A DNA stretch of 64,000 nucleotides. Source: Clostridia bacterium (lineage in GTDB: Bacteria > Bacillota > Clostridia > Lachnospirales > Lachnospiraceae). Under the pieces are notes generated by a model. That model saw nothing but the letters and a program-made list of their open reading frames with translations. It did not search any database and was not told the origin of the DNA. How positions within the stretch are numbered: the stretch's first letter is position 1; every line of letters starts with the position of its first letter. Both the position numbers and the translations under genes were made by a program. The DNA lies in assembly GCA_910574475.1 (NCBI GenBank), contig CAJTAT010000007.1, positions 62,001 through 126,000 of the forward strand, read 5' to 3'. Positions 26,725 through 34,592 of the stretch are shown here, piece by piece.

Positions 26725-27630
26725 TTAATTCTCTAATATGGGAAATTCCATAACAAAACAAATTCCGTTCTTTCGGGGCTCTACAAAAATCTTCCCTCCC
26801 TGTATCAAAACCAGTTCCCGTACGATTGCAAGTCCCAGACCGCTTCCTTTACTGTTGCGGGCATCATCCGACTTATACAGCCTGTCAAAGACAAAAGGAA
26901 TCGCTTTCTCAGGAATCCCCACGCCATTATCGCAGATTTTCACAGCAACTGTAATACCAGCTTGTACAATCTTTATCCAGATTTTAGAAGCCCCGCTATG
27001 TTCCATTGCATTTTTAAGCAGATTATTCACAATACGCTCATAAAAGACTCTGTCCATGCTAATCCATATCTCATCCATATCTGATACAAAGTCATAGGAT
27101 ATTCCATTTCCTTCAAAAGCCGCAACCCAATTTGCAAAAATTGCCCGTGTTTCCTCTACAACATCCAATGGCTCCATTTCTGCTTTCTCTTCTTTGGAAT
27201 TGAGCTTGAACCATTGAAACAGATCGTCCAGATAATCTTTTAGGACATATGCTTTTTCCCTTGCCTGTCGGACAGACTCTGCATTCATCTCCCCATGAAC
27301 ATATTGATAATGAACGGCATCCAGGTGACCGATAATAGATGTAAGGGGAGTTCGGATATCATGAGACAGACTTGTCATGAGCTTTTCATTCCTGTGTTCC
27401 TGCCGCTTTGTCTGTATGATACGTTCCTTATTATCCATCATAATCTGGTTGAGTTTATAACAGGTATCCGATAAAAGGGAATATTTTCTTATCAGGATCC
27501 TTCTATCCGTTTTCCCTTCTATGACTTCATCTAATACCTGATTGATTTTTTTAATCTGCCTCCAGATACCTGCCAGCAAAAACATTAGCCCCAAACAGAT
27601 GACGATAAGCGCTATCATTCCTATATCCAT
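26725..27630 (-). CDS. Sensor histidine kinase of the Cpr-like module
   Basis: A 301-residue kinase with a single N-terminal helix (residues 4-23). HisKA follows with SLSHDIRTPLTS near residue 90 and the ATPase domain with N-box IVNNLLKNAMEHS, DNGVGIP and GSGLGLAIV. The ATG directly abuts the regulator stop codon. Few or no external residues are seen before the kinase core. It resembles CprK-type kinases linked to lantibiotic-resistance ABC transporters. Confidence 0.9.
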   Translation of the reverse strand: MDIGMIALIVICLGLMFLLAGIWRQIKKINQVLDEVIEGKTDRRILIRKYSLLSDTCYKLNQIMMDNKERIIQTKRQEHRNEKLMTSLSHDIRTPLTSIIGHLDAVHYQYVHGEMNAESVRQAREKAYVLKDYLDDLFQWFKLNSKEEKAEMEPLDVVEETRAIFANWVAAFEGNGISYDFVSDMDEIWISMDRVFYERIVNNLLKNAMEHSGASKIWIKIVQAGITVAVKICDNGVGIPEKAIPFVFDRLYKSDDARNSKGSGLGLAIVRELVLIQGGKIFVEPRKNGICFVMEFPILEN

Positions 27631-28320
27631 TTACTGCCCTCCCCCGAAGCGGTAGCCGACTCCCCTGACTGTCTGTATTATGCTGGGATTTTCCGGATCA
27701 TCTTCTATTTTTTTTCTTATCTTACTGACCAATGCCATAATGTTATTATCGTCATAGACATAATCGTCCTTCCATACAGCCTTATAAATCTGCTTTTTTG
27801 TATAAGCTTGCTTTGGAGATGAGGCAAGAAAATACAACAAGTCAAATTCTTTTCCTGTCAGCAGCACTTCTTTGTTTTCTTTCAATATTCCTTTCATCTG
27901 CGGAATAATAGTAATCTTATCGAAACAGAGTTTTTCTTGTGGCAAAACTCCATTCTTTAGTGTGGTATTTCTTCGAATCTGAGACGCAGCCCTCGCCAGC
28001 AGCTCCTCCATATTAAATGGTTTCGTTACATAATCATCTGCACCGATTTCCAGACCACTTACCTTATCTGACGGGGAGTTCTTTGCCGTCAGCATAATCA
28101 CCGGCACCGCATACTGCTTCCGTATTTTCCCTAAAACCTCAAAACCATTTTCGCCAGGCAGCATCACATCCAGCAGTACAAGATCATATTTTGTCTGTGA
28201 CAGCATATCAAGCCCCTGCTTTCCATTCCATGCCGTATCTACTTCATATAAGTCATGTATACAGTTTTGCAGCAGTTCCAAAAGAGATTTATCATCATCT
28301 ATTATCAGAATTTTGTTCAC
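27631..28320 (-). CDS. OmpR-family response regulator of the Cpr-like module
   Basis: A 229-residue regulator with IDDD at residues 7-10, acceptor Asp in LVLLDVMLPGE (about 52), TKPF switch and winged-helix effector (TGKEFDLLYFL to VGYRFGG). The start is GTG at 28320 with GAGGACG upstream. It is the promoter-proximal gene of the regulator/kinase pair and probably binds the AAGGTTTT repeats before the ATPase gene. Confidence 0.92.
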   Translation of the reverse strand: MNKILIIDDDKSLLELLQNCIHDLYEVDTAWNGKQGLDMLSQTKYDLVLLDVMLPGENGFEVLGKIRKQYAVPVIMLTAKNSPSDKVSGLEIGADDYVTKPFNMEELLARAASQIRRNTTLKNGVLPQEKLCFDKITIIPQMKGILKENKEVLLTGKEFDLLYFLASSPKQAYTKKQIYKAVWKDDYVYDDNNIMALVSKIRKKIEDDPENPSIIQTVRGVGYRFGGGQ

Positions 28321-28442
28321 GATTCACGTCCTCTGTTTTTCAAACCTCATACGGTAGATATTCCATACAACCACACTGCAATTATATGTGGAAATTCGGA
28401 CTATGACAAGTATCTAAAATACAACTAAGAAAGTATCATTGC

Positions 28443-29324
28443 TTATCCTAAAGATTTTAAATTATTTCTATACTTCCGCATCTCCATTTCATCCGTATTA
28501 TCTAATACATATTGCAATTCATTTGTGACCTTTTCACGGTCATACGGAAGATACGCCGTTACGGGAGTGAAATTTGAAACCGTGTTTGCAAATAAATGTG
28601 TGCGTATATTTAAGTTGTTGATTAGCATTTGCAGTTCACGGATACGCTCTTTTTCGTCAGCAGGGACAAACAAACCTTGCTGTGCCATCTGGTACAGCTC
28701 TGTGTCTGGGAAAAGTGTAAGAGAGTCTACGGAAACAAAATACGGATTGAGCTGGCTGAACAGTTTAGCACTATTTCTTGCATTACGGTATCCGCCGTCT
28801 TTTCCCGCAAGACCTGTCATGTAAATAAAGTAATATTCAATACCCGCTTCATCTAATTTTCTGCATTGTTCCAGAATATCAGCAGCCGTATATCCTTTAT
28901 TTGCAAGGGCAAGCGTTTCGTCATCGCCACTTTCCACGCCGATGCTCAGTCCGTTAATGCCCATTGCCCTTAATTTCCTTAGCTGCCACACCTCTTTATT
29001 TTTAATATCACGGATGCTCGCAAACATAGCCATTGTCTGGCATTTAATCAGATAATCCCTTACGGTCAAAGCCCTAAGTTTCAGATTCTCGTAACTCATG
29101 GCAAAAGGATTTGCCCCTGTCCAGAATATTCTCCTTGCATATGGCTGATAGCTCTTTATCTCTGCTAAATCTTCCTCAAATTCCTCCATAGGCGACATTC
29201 GGAAGTACTCGTTTTGATACAAACTGCAAAACTTGCACTTATTATAAGTGCAGCCAGAGGCAGCCTGTATGATGACCGAGTGAGCTTCATATGGTGGTCG
29301 CCAAGTTCTGCCCGTAAAGTGCAT
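28443..29324 (-). CDS. Radical SAM protein (copy 1 of tandem pair)
   Basis: A 293-residue radical SAM enzyme with the cluster-binding CTYNKCKFC near residues 23-31. ANPFAMSYENL and SIGVESGDDETL match the TIM-barrel AdoMet-binding parts. The start at 29324 (MHFTGRTWRPPYEA) follows AGGAGCG. No SPASM or B12 domain is present. It shares the WRPPYEA onset, overall length and most motifs with the upstream gene at 29436-30335, so the two arose by tandem duplication. Substrate unknown; the class includes uncharacterised B12-independent radical enzymes. Confidence 0.88.
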   Translation of the reverse strand: MHFTGRTWRPPYEAHSVIIQAASGCTYNKCKFCSLYQNEYFRMSPMEEFEEDLAEIKSYQPYARRIFWTGANPFAMSYENLKLRALTVRDYLIKCQTMAMFASIRDIKNKEVWQLRKLRAMGINGLSIGVESGDDETLALANKGYTAADILEQCRKLDEAGIEYYFIYMTGLAGKDGGYRNARNSAKLFSQLNPYFVSVDSLTLFPDTELYQMAQQGLFVPADEKERIRELQMLINNLNIRTHLFANTVSNFTPVTAYLPYDREKVTNELQYVLDNTDEMEMRKYRNNLKSLG

Positions 29325-29435
29325 GATTATCGCTCCTCCTTTTTGTGCTGCTTTTTGTGAAGATATACCTGCAGGGTGCTTTCTTATTTTTGTGTAGTTG
29401 TCTGCACATAACGGTACACTCACAAAATGTTGCTC

Positions 29436-30335
29436 TTACAGATGATGGACACTTCTTCTATATCGCTGTAATTCATCTTCACTGACATTTTCTATGATTT
29501 CATCAAGAAATGCCAATAACTTTTTCTTGTCTTTTGGCAGCTGCCCATGAAACTGGTACGCATTGGAAGCTCCCATTGCCGCAAAGATGGCAGGTATCTG
29601 CAAATTTTCAATGAGCGTCCGTACCTCTTTGTACTTTTCAACTTCTCCCTCTTCCTGCCAGTTCCCGCGCTGTATTTCTGCAAAAAGTTCAGAATCGGGA
29701 TAAATCGTAAGCATATTTGCCCCGATGAGCGCAGGGTGAGTCTGATTGCATATATCAGCTGACAATTTTGCCCCGATTTCTCCACGGCCTGCCCCAGAAA
29801 TGCTTACTAAGTAAAAGAAACTGTAATGGATGCCTGCAGCATCTAATCTCTGGCATTGTTCTATGATGTCGGCAGAGGTATATCCCTTATTCATAAACCG
29901 CAGGGCTTCATCATCGCCTGTTTCTATTCCTATTGTCAGACCGTCATATCCCATATCTCGCAGTTTGGCAAGCTCCTCATCGGTTTTAGGAATAACATCT
30001 GTAATTCTCGCAAACGAGCCGATAGATGTAACTGACGGAAGATATTTGCGGATTAGCTCTGCAATCGCAGTTAATTTGTCATAAGACAAAACAAAGGGGT
30101 TAGCTCCCGTCAAAAATACTCGGTGGGTACGCTCGCTGTTCCAACTTTTCGCTGCTCTTTTAACCTCCCGTAAATCACTCTCAATATCTTTCAGAGGGGA
30201 CATTCTGAATTTGAACGGCAAATCATTATACAAAGTACAAAACTTACATTTATGATGTGTACAGCCTGCCGTTACCTCTAACAAAAGTGATGCCGCTTCA
30301 TACGGCGGCCGCCAAATTGTTCCTGTGTAGTGCAT
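29436..30335 (-). CDS. Radical SAM protein (copy 2 of tandem pair)
   Basis: A 299-residue paralogue with CTHHKCKFC near residues 23-31, GANPFVLSYDKL and TIGIETGDDEAL. The start at 30335 (MHYTGTIWRPPYEA) has AAAGGAGATG upstream. The leader before each copy holds related sequence (TATACCNNCAGGGTG-like units near 29364, 30388 and 30447), so the duplication included the 5' region. The HxlR gene diverges from this one, and shared control is likely. Confidence 0.88.
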   Translation of the reverse strand: MHYTGTIWRPPYEAASLLLEVTAGCTHHKCKFCTLYNDLPFKFRMSPLKDIESDLREVKRAAKSWNSERTHRVFLTGANPFVLSYDKLTAIAELIRKYLPSVTSIGSFARITDVIPKTDEELAKLRDMGYDGLTIGIETGDDEALRFMNKGYTSADIIEQCQRLDAAGIHYSFFYLVSISGAGRGEIGAKLSADICNQTHPALIGANMLTIYPDSELFAEIQRGNWQEEGEVEKYKEVRTLIENLQIPAIFAAMGASNAYQFHGQLPKDKKKLLAFLDEIIENVSEDELQRYRRSVHHL

Positions 30336-30516
30336 AAAAACATCTCCTTTCCTTATTGTTGGCATGTTTTTCGCCATAATGGTATACCCACAGGGTGTTT
30401 CCTTATTCCTGCGCAGCTTTTTGTGTACGCATGCCGGAGGGTATAAAGGTATGTCCGCAAGGTGTTTTCTGTAGTTTATACTAATTATACTTTCGTACAA
30501 TGATTTTACAAGTACT

Positions 30517-30580
30517 GTACTTTTTTGCAGTACCTATATCAAAGCGGTACATTGATTTTTAAGAAAAGACGTGTTATATT
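30517..30580. promoter_or_regulatory. Divergent HxlR/radical SAM promoter region with operator
   Basis: An inverted repeat GTACT-N7-AGTAC lies at 30517-30533, with further GTAC units at 30512 and 30547. Rightward promoter: TTGATT (30552-30557), 17 bases, TATATT (30575-30580), serving the HxlR gene. Leftward: TTGTAA, 16 bases, TATAAT within 30482-30512, serving the radical SAM genes. The repeat sits between them, a natural site for HxlR autoregulation. Confidence 0.6.
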
Positions 30581-30601
30581 ATTTCAGAAGGAGTGACAGG
30601 A

Positions 30602-30931
30602 ATGAAAAAAAGTACATTGGCTGTTGAACGCTGCAAAACAGTTTCTACCATACAAAAAATTCTGGGAGGTAAATGGAAAATTGAAATCATTTATTATATC
30701 GCCTTTCGGGATATACACCGCTTTGGAGAGCTTCGCAGGCATATCGGTGACATTACGGAATCAAGTCTGACAAAGCAGCTTCGGGAACTGGAAGCCGATG
30801 GCTTCATTACCCGTTATGACTACAAAGAAGTACCTCCCCATGTGGAGTATAACCTTACTGACTTAGGCAAAAGTTTCATTCCCGTTTTTGAGCATATGAA
30901 ACAATGGGGAGATGAAAACCTCAATATGTAA
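30602..30931 (+). CDS. HxlR-family transcriptional regulator
   Basis: A 109-residue winged-helix protein. HxlR features are the N-terminal cysteine (ERCKTVSTIQKILGGKW, Cys near residue 11), RFGELRRHIGDITESSLTKQL recognition region in the middle (split motif) and VEYNLTDLGKS wing. The start at 30602 has AAGGAG 8 bases upstream. HxlR proteins often sense electrophiles or redox stress through that Cys. It diverges from the two radical SAM genes and is followed by a strong terminator. Confidence 0.92.
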   Translation: MKKSTLAVERCKTVSTIQKILGGKWKIEIIYYIAFRDIHRFGELRRHIGDITESSLTKQLRELEADGFITRYDYKEVPPHVEYNLTDLGKSFIPVFEHMKQWGDENLNM

Positions 30932-30952
30932 TCATGTTTTCCTCAAAAAGAC

Positions 30953-30985
30953 AGAGCCAGCGAGCTGACATTGGCTCTTTTTTTT
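30953..30985 (+). terminator. Terminator of the HxlR gene
   Basis: Stem AGAGCCA (30953-30959) with TGGCTCT (30972-30978), followed by a run of eight T. Confidence 0.9.
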
Positions 30986-31141
30986 CACTTTTTATGCTTG
31001 ATAAACAACTACGAAACAAGTCCGTTTGTGTTATCCTTCTGTCTGATACATAGAAAAAGAGTGGGAACCCTCACTGTCCAAAGCTTGTGTCGTTTATATA
31101 GAGATAAGAAAACTCCTACCAATTTGAAGGAGCCGGATATG

Positions 31142-31349
31142 CAGAAAAGCCACTCTCCGCATAGACGGTATCGGCTATACAGTATATCCCGGTGAGTGGA
31201 TCTGTACCGTGAAAGAACTGTCCGCATGGTTCCGTACCCCTTTTCAGTGCCAGGCAGTTTCTGTCCTGGATGAACTGCAGAAACACCGCCTTATCTCCTA
31301 TCTTTTTCTTGACCGTGGAAAGGTGATCAAATACAAGATCCGTGACTGA
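31142..31349 (+). pseudogene. C-terminal remnant of a mobile-element protein
   Basis: An open frame without a start runs about 68 codons to TGA at 31347-31349. It contains GEWICTVKELSAWFRTPF and QCQAVSVLDELQKHRLISY, then LDRGKVIKYKIRD. This looks like the winged-helix C-terminus of a conjugative-element or replication-type protein, but I cannot name the family with certainty. A stop codon closes the frame immediately upstream. The rest of the stretch 30986-31141 shows nothing. Confidence 0.5.
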
Positions 31350-31370
31350 AAAAAACATACAAACTACATT

Positions 31371-31401
31371 TTGACATATCTATTGACCTTTTGGGTATAA
31401 A
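31371..31401 (+). promoter_or_regulatory. Promoter of the AbiE-type operon
   Basis: TTGACA (31371-31376), 19 bases, TATAAA (31396-31401). A second TTGACC at 31383 repeats the -35 word 12 bases on. Antitoxins of this class bind their own promoter, and this doubled region is the only candidate site. Confidence 0.5.
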
Positions 31402-31437
31402 TATAGTAGTATGGAGGTGGAAGGAGTGGATACTTGT

Positions 31438-32064
31438 ATGCTGAAGGAATATCTGGAAAAAAACTATGGTTACAACGAACCGATTTTCATAAACGAGATT
31501 CAGCTGGATGGGCTTAATGATAATGCCCTGCGCCAGTATTTCAAACGGATGCTCAAGTCAGGCGACCTGGCTCGTTTTGACACAGGGATTTATTATCTCC
31601 CCAAAGCGTCACGGCTGCTGAAAAAAAGTTATTTAGATCCCATGAAAGTCATTATACGCAAATATATCCAAAGTACAACAGAAATCTACGGATACTTCGC
31701 CGGAGCTACTTTTGCCAATCAGATCGGTCTGACAACCCAGATGCCGGCAATGTTGGAGATCATCACATCAAAAGAATCAACAAAGGGGCGTACAGTTACC
31801 GTAGGCTCCCAGGCTATCCGGCTGAAACGGCCCGCTACGATTATAACATCGGAAAACGCTGCACTGCTCCAGCTTTTGGATGCCGTTTCCCAGGCAGAAA
31901 AGTATTCTGAGCTTTCTGCTTTAGAAACCGGGAATCTTCTGAGAAACTATGCAAAACAACAAAATTATAGTAAGGAACTTCTTTCCAGCGTGTTGTCTGG
32001 CATTACAGGTCCTACTGCAAAAAAACTGATTGAATGGGGAATTATTTATGAATTTACATCATGA
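31438..32064 (+). CDS. AbiEi-type antitoxin (winged helix)
   Basis: A 208-residue protein of the AbiEi/DUF6088 kind: N-terminal winged helix (NEPIFINEIQLDGLNDNALRQY region, residues 10-40, with LARFDTGIYYLPK as the wing) and a C-terminal antitoxin domain. In type IV abortive-infection systems it represses its own promoter and counters the nucleotidyltransferase toxin. Start chosen at ATG 31438 to match family onset MLKEYLEKNYGY; GTG 31426 with GGAGG closer is possible. It overlaps the toxin gene by 17 bases. Confidence 0.85.
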   Translation: MLKEYLEKNYGYNEPIFINEIQLDGLNDNALRQYFKRMLKSGDLARFDTGIYYLPKASRLLKKSYLDPMKVIIRKYIQSTTEIYGYFAGATFANQIGLTTQMPAMLEIITSKESTKGRTVTVGSQAIRLKRPATIITSENAALLQLLDAVSQAEKYSELSALETGNLLRNYAKQQNYSKELLSSVLSGITGPTAKKLIEWGIIYEFTS

Positions 32065-32968
32065 CCACGAAGCATTTAGCGAATTTATCATCGCTGCTTC
32101 TAACGAACTGCATATACCTCCCGGAATTATTGAAAAGGATTATTATGTTACGCTTGCTCTCAAGGAGCTGGCCTCCAAGGTAAAGGGGATGGTTTTTAAA
32201 GGCGGCACCTCTCTGACAAAATGCTATCAGATTTTGGATCGCTTTTCGGAAGATATAGATATTTCCTATGCCGCATCAGAAGGCGTTCCTGGCGAAAGTC
32301 GTAAGCGGCAGCTAAAAAAGGCAGTTATTTCTTCCATGGAGTCTCTGGGGTTCTCTGTTACAAACCTCGAAGAAACCCGTAGCCGGCGCAGTTATAACTG
32401 TTACAGGGCTGGCTATCCCAGTATTTATTCCCCGCTGTTGGAATTAAAACCAGAATTGCTCATTGAAACCTATATTGCCCTATTGCCCTTTCCGACAGTA
32501 AACCGCATGGCCGATAATTATATATACCGTTTCTTGAAAATGACGGAACAGGAAGAACTGGCAGAAGAGTTTGACATCATGCCCTTTGAGATCACAACGC
32601 AGGCGATTGAGCGGACTCTGATTGATAAGGTCTTTGCCATCTGTGATTATTATTTGTCAGATAAGATTGACCGGCATTCCCGGCATTTATATGATATCTA
32701 CAAGATTATGGAATATACGAAGCCGGATACATCTTTGTCAAGACTTGTCCAGGAAGTTCGGGGCCAGCGGGAGCCTCTTCCAGTCTGTCCGTCTGCTAAA
32801 ACAGGGATATGTATCAATGACGTTTTGACAGAGATTGTGGACAAGGAAATATATCGGCAAGATTACGAATCGATTACTGGCAAGCTTTTATTTACATATG
32901 TTCCTTATGAAACAGTCATTAGCGGGGTAAAAGAAATTATTAACAAAGGCTATTTCAGTGATATTTGA
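32048..32968 (+). CDS. AbiEii-type nucleotidyltransferase toxin
   Basis: A 306-residue protein with the DNA polymerase-beta-like nucleotidyltransferase core: FKGGTSL (about 51-57) and the acidic DIDISY about 12 residues later, the defining AbiEii/AbiGii arrangement. Later conserved parts include TIERTLIDKVFAI-type sequence (QAIERTLIDKVFA) near residue 184. Known members halt growth by modifying tRNA ends when phage infects. Start at 32048 has GGGGAATT upstream. Gene order antitoxin-toxin with overlap is typical of the AbiE family; both genes appear intact. Confidence 0.88.
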   Translation: MNLHHDHEAFSEFIIAASNELHIPPGIIEKDYYVTLALKELASKVKGMVFKGGTSLTKCYQILDRFSEDIDISYAASEGVPGESRKRQLKKAVISSMESLGFSVTNLEETRSRRSYNCYRAGYPSIYSPLLELKPELLIETYIALLPFPTVNRMADNYIYRFLKMTEQEELAEEFDIMPFEITTQAIERTLIDKVFAICDYYLSDKIDRHSRHLYDIYKIMEYTKPDTSLSRLVQEVRGQREPLPVCPSAKTGICINDVLTEIVDKEIYRQDYESITGKLLFTYVPYETVISGVKEIINKGYFSDI

Positions 32969-33270
32969 TATGACTTATCTTCATTATCTGATAAAAAAGA
33001 AAAACGAGTAAGTTACTTGAGCTTATGCTACATAGTAGGAAACTCGTTTCTCTTTGTATTCGCTTTATTAAATACTTAAAAATAATACAATAATTAAAGT
33101 ATAAGTGTAAAAGCAATAGGATTTCTTAATTCTACAAGATATCTTGTTGCTTTTCATAAGTGTTCAAATATTTTTCTATGGTTTTCTTTGCCCCCAATCC
33201 ACCTCATCTAAAATTTTCTCTATGTTAACTATAAATACAAATCCCAAATGGTAATCAACATCGTACTATA
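32969..33270. other. AT-rich gene-free stretch
   Basis: A weak hairpin (AAACGAGT 33002-33009 with ACTCGTTT 33042-33049, then CTCTTT) may terminate the AbiE operon. On the minus strand around 33190-33230 a short frame reads IEKILDEVDWGQRKP, possibly a gene remnant. Otherwise nothing is recognisable up to the group II intron boundary. Confidence 0.4.
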
Positions 33271-33933
33271 GTGTCCGCCAGTTCGGTGCCAAATATATAG
33301 CTGGTGGGAATCCAGTCTGGTAAGACCTGGCAAGTCGCCAGTACCGAGTCCTTGGAGCGCCAAAGGCTAACAATGGTGTTTAAGCGTAGGACAGGGAACA
33401 GGAACGCCGTAATGCGTAAGCGTGAAGTGATTGAGCTTCGTTAGATCTATCGATTGTGTGGGGTGGTCTGCTGCCTCTACGGGTCACCCATAAAGATTAG
33501 TCGTTAAAGCGAGACTATGAAAACACACCGGAGTCCTAGAGCACGGCATACCTGATATTGTTATATTTGACATACCTGGGAGGACTGGATGGTTCTGTAC
33601 ATGAGACAGTAGGAGTCTCGTAGAAAGATATGGCAGAGTCCAGTCGCCGTTGAGAGTCTGCTTGTCAGAATGAAGAAGTTTTCCTATAAACCATATCCCG
33701 TGCGCAGAGCCTATATCCCGAAAGGTAATGGGAAGATGCGAGGACTCGGCATTCCGTCATTTGAGGATAAAGTCGTTCAAGGTGTCTTTAAAGAGATACT
33801 GGAAGCGATTTACGAGCCTAAATTCAAGGAGTGTTCATTTGGGTTTCGTCCAAACAGAAGCTGTCACGACGCAATTCAAAGAGTAAATAAACACATCATG
33901 GCAGACAAGGTCAATTACCCGCAAATAAAATGA
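33271..33933 (+). mobile_element. Truncated group II intron
   Basis: The 5' boundary is GTGTCCGCC at 33271. Domain I-type sequence follows (CTGGTGGGAATCCAGTCTGG near 33300). The end of the ribozyme and the first part of the reverse transcriptase appear deleted around 33640. The RT then breaks off after its second block near 33918, joining unrelated sequence before the TetR gene stop. No domain V hairpin is present, so it cannot splice. Confidence 0.75.
33670..33933 (+). pseudogene. Group II intron reverse transcriptase fragment
   Basis: An 87-codon fragment covering RT blocks 0-2: YKPYPVRRAYIPKGNG, then GLGIPSFEDKVVQG and the FGFRPNRSCHDAI block. The frame is also open upstream to about 33640 (VESLLVR before the ATG), which matches intact relatives, so the ATG is internal. 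Relatives continue after DKVNY with the catalytic YADD domain; here it ends PQIK and stop. Non-functional. Confidence 0.85.
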
Positions 33934-33963
33934 TATCCATTGTTTTTCTCCCCGCAATGCAGC

Positions 33964-34566
33964 CTACTTCAAATAAGCAATTCTCCACTGCCCGACTCGT
34001 TTCAAAAAATCCCTTTCCAGGCCGTCCGGGTCCAGCTTCCCGGCAGATAGCATCTGCCAGAGACTGTGAAACAGATAGCTGTCAATCTCCTCCAGCAGCA
34101 TTCCCACGTCAATACCCGGGCGGAATACGGAAAGGTCCACGAACCCCAGCAGCTCACCCGCTGCGTCTTCATATACTTCTTTATATGACTTCCCGGTTGC
34201 CTCCCGGATTTCCAAGGGCTCCGCAAAAAGGGCCCGTATGGAAAATAAATATTCGTCAGGTGCCGTTCTCATAAACTCACATCTTGCCAGAATCTTCCGG
34301 GTCATAATCTCAAAAAAATCCGTTGTTTCCTTGTAATACTTTAATTCTATTTCACAGGATATCCTGTTGATATTCTCCCAGAGGTATAAATACAGTTCCT
34401 TCTTATTGTGGAAATAGTGGAACAGCAGGGACTTTGATATCCCGCCGGCAGCCGCAATCCGGGACATGGATGCCTTTTGGTAACTGCTGTCGGCAAATAC
34501 CACATACGCAGCATTTATAATCCGCTTCTGCTTTTCTTCCGGCAGCGTAAAAAATTTCCCGTTCAT
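33964..34566 (-). CDS. TetR-family regulator of the adjacent ABC exporter
   Basis: A 200-residue regulator starting MNGKFFTLPEEK with GGGGGG upstream. The helix-turn-helix is at about residues 27-50 (SMSRIAAAGGISKSLLFHYF). It ends DFLKRVGQWRIAYLK. Two further relatives in this window (40304-40613 broken, 45486-46091 intact) share the onset and ending, so this is a repeated module. It is the last gene of an ATPase-permease-TetR operon, 27 bases after the permease, and probably represses it. Confidence 0.92.
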   Translation of the reverse strand: MNGKFFTLPEEKQKRIINAAYVVFADSSYQKASMSRIAAAGGISKSLLFHYFHNKKELYLYLWENINRISCEIELKYYKETTDFFEIMTRKILARCEFMRTAPDEYLFSIRALFAEPLEIREATGKSYKEVYEDAAGELLGFVDLSVFRPGIDVGMLLEEIDSYLFHSLWQMLSAGKLDPDGLERDFLKRVGQWRIAYLK

Positions 34567-34592
34567 CGAACCCCCCTGTATCTGTTTTTTGT

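Noticed and set aside
24165-28320. Lantibiotic biosynthesis cluster
   Set aside because: Only immunity-type transporter and two-component genes are present; no LanB/LanC/LanM, LanT or precursor peptide was found.
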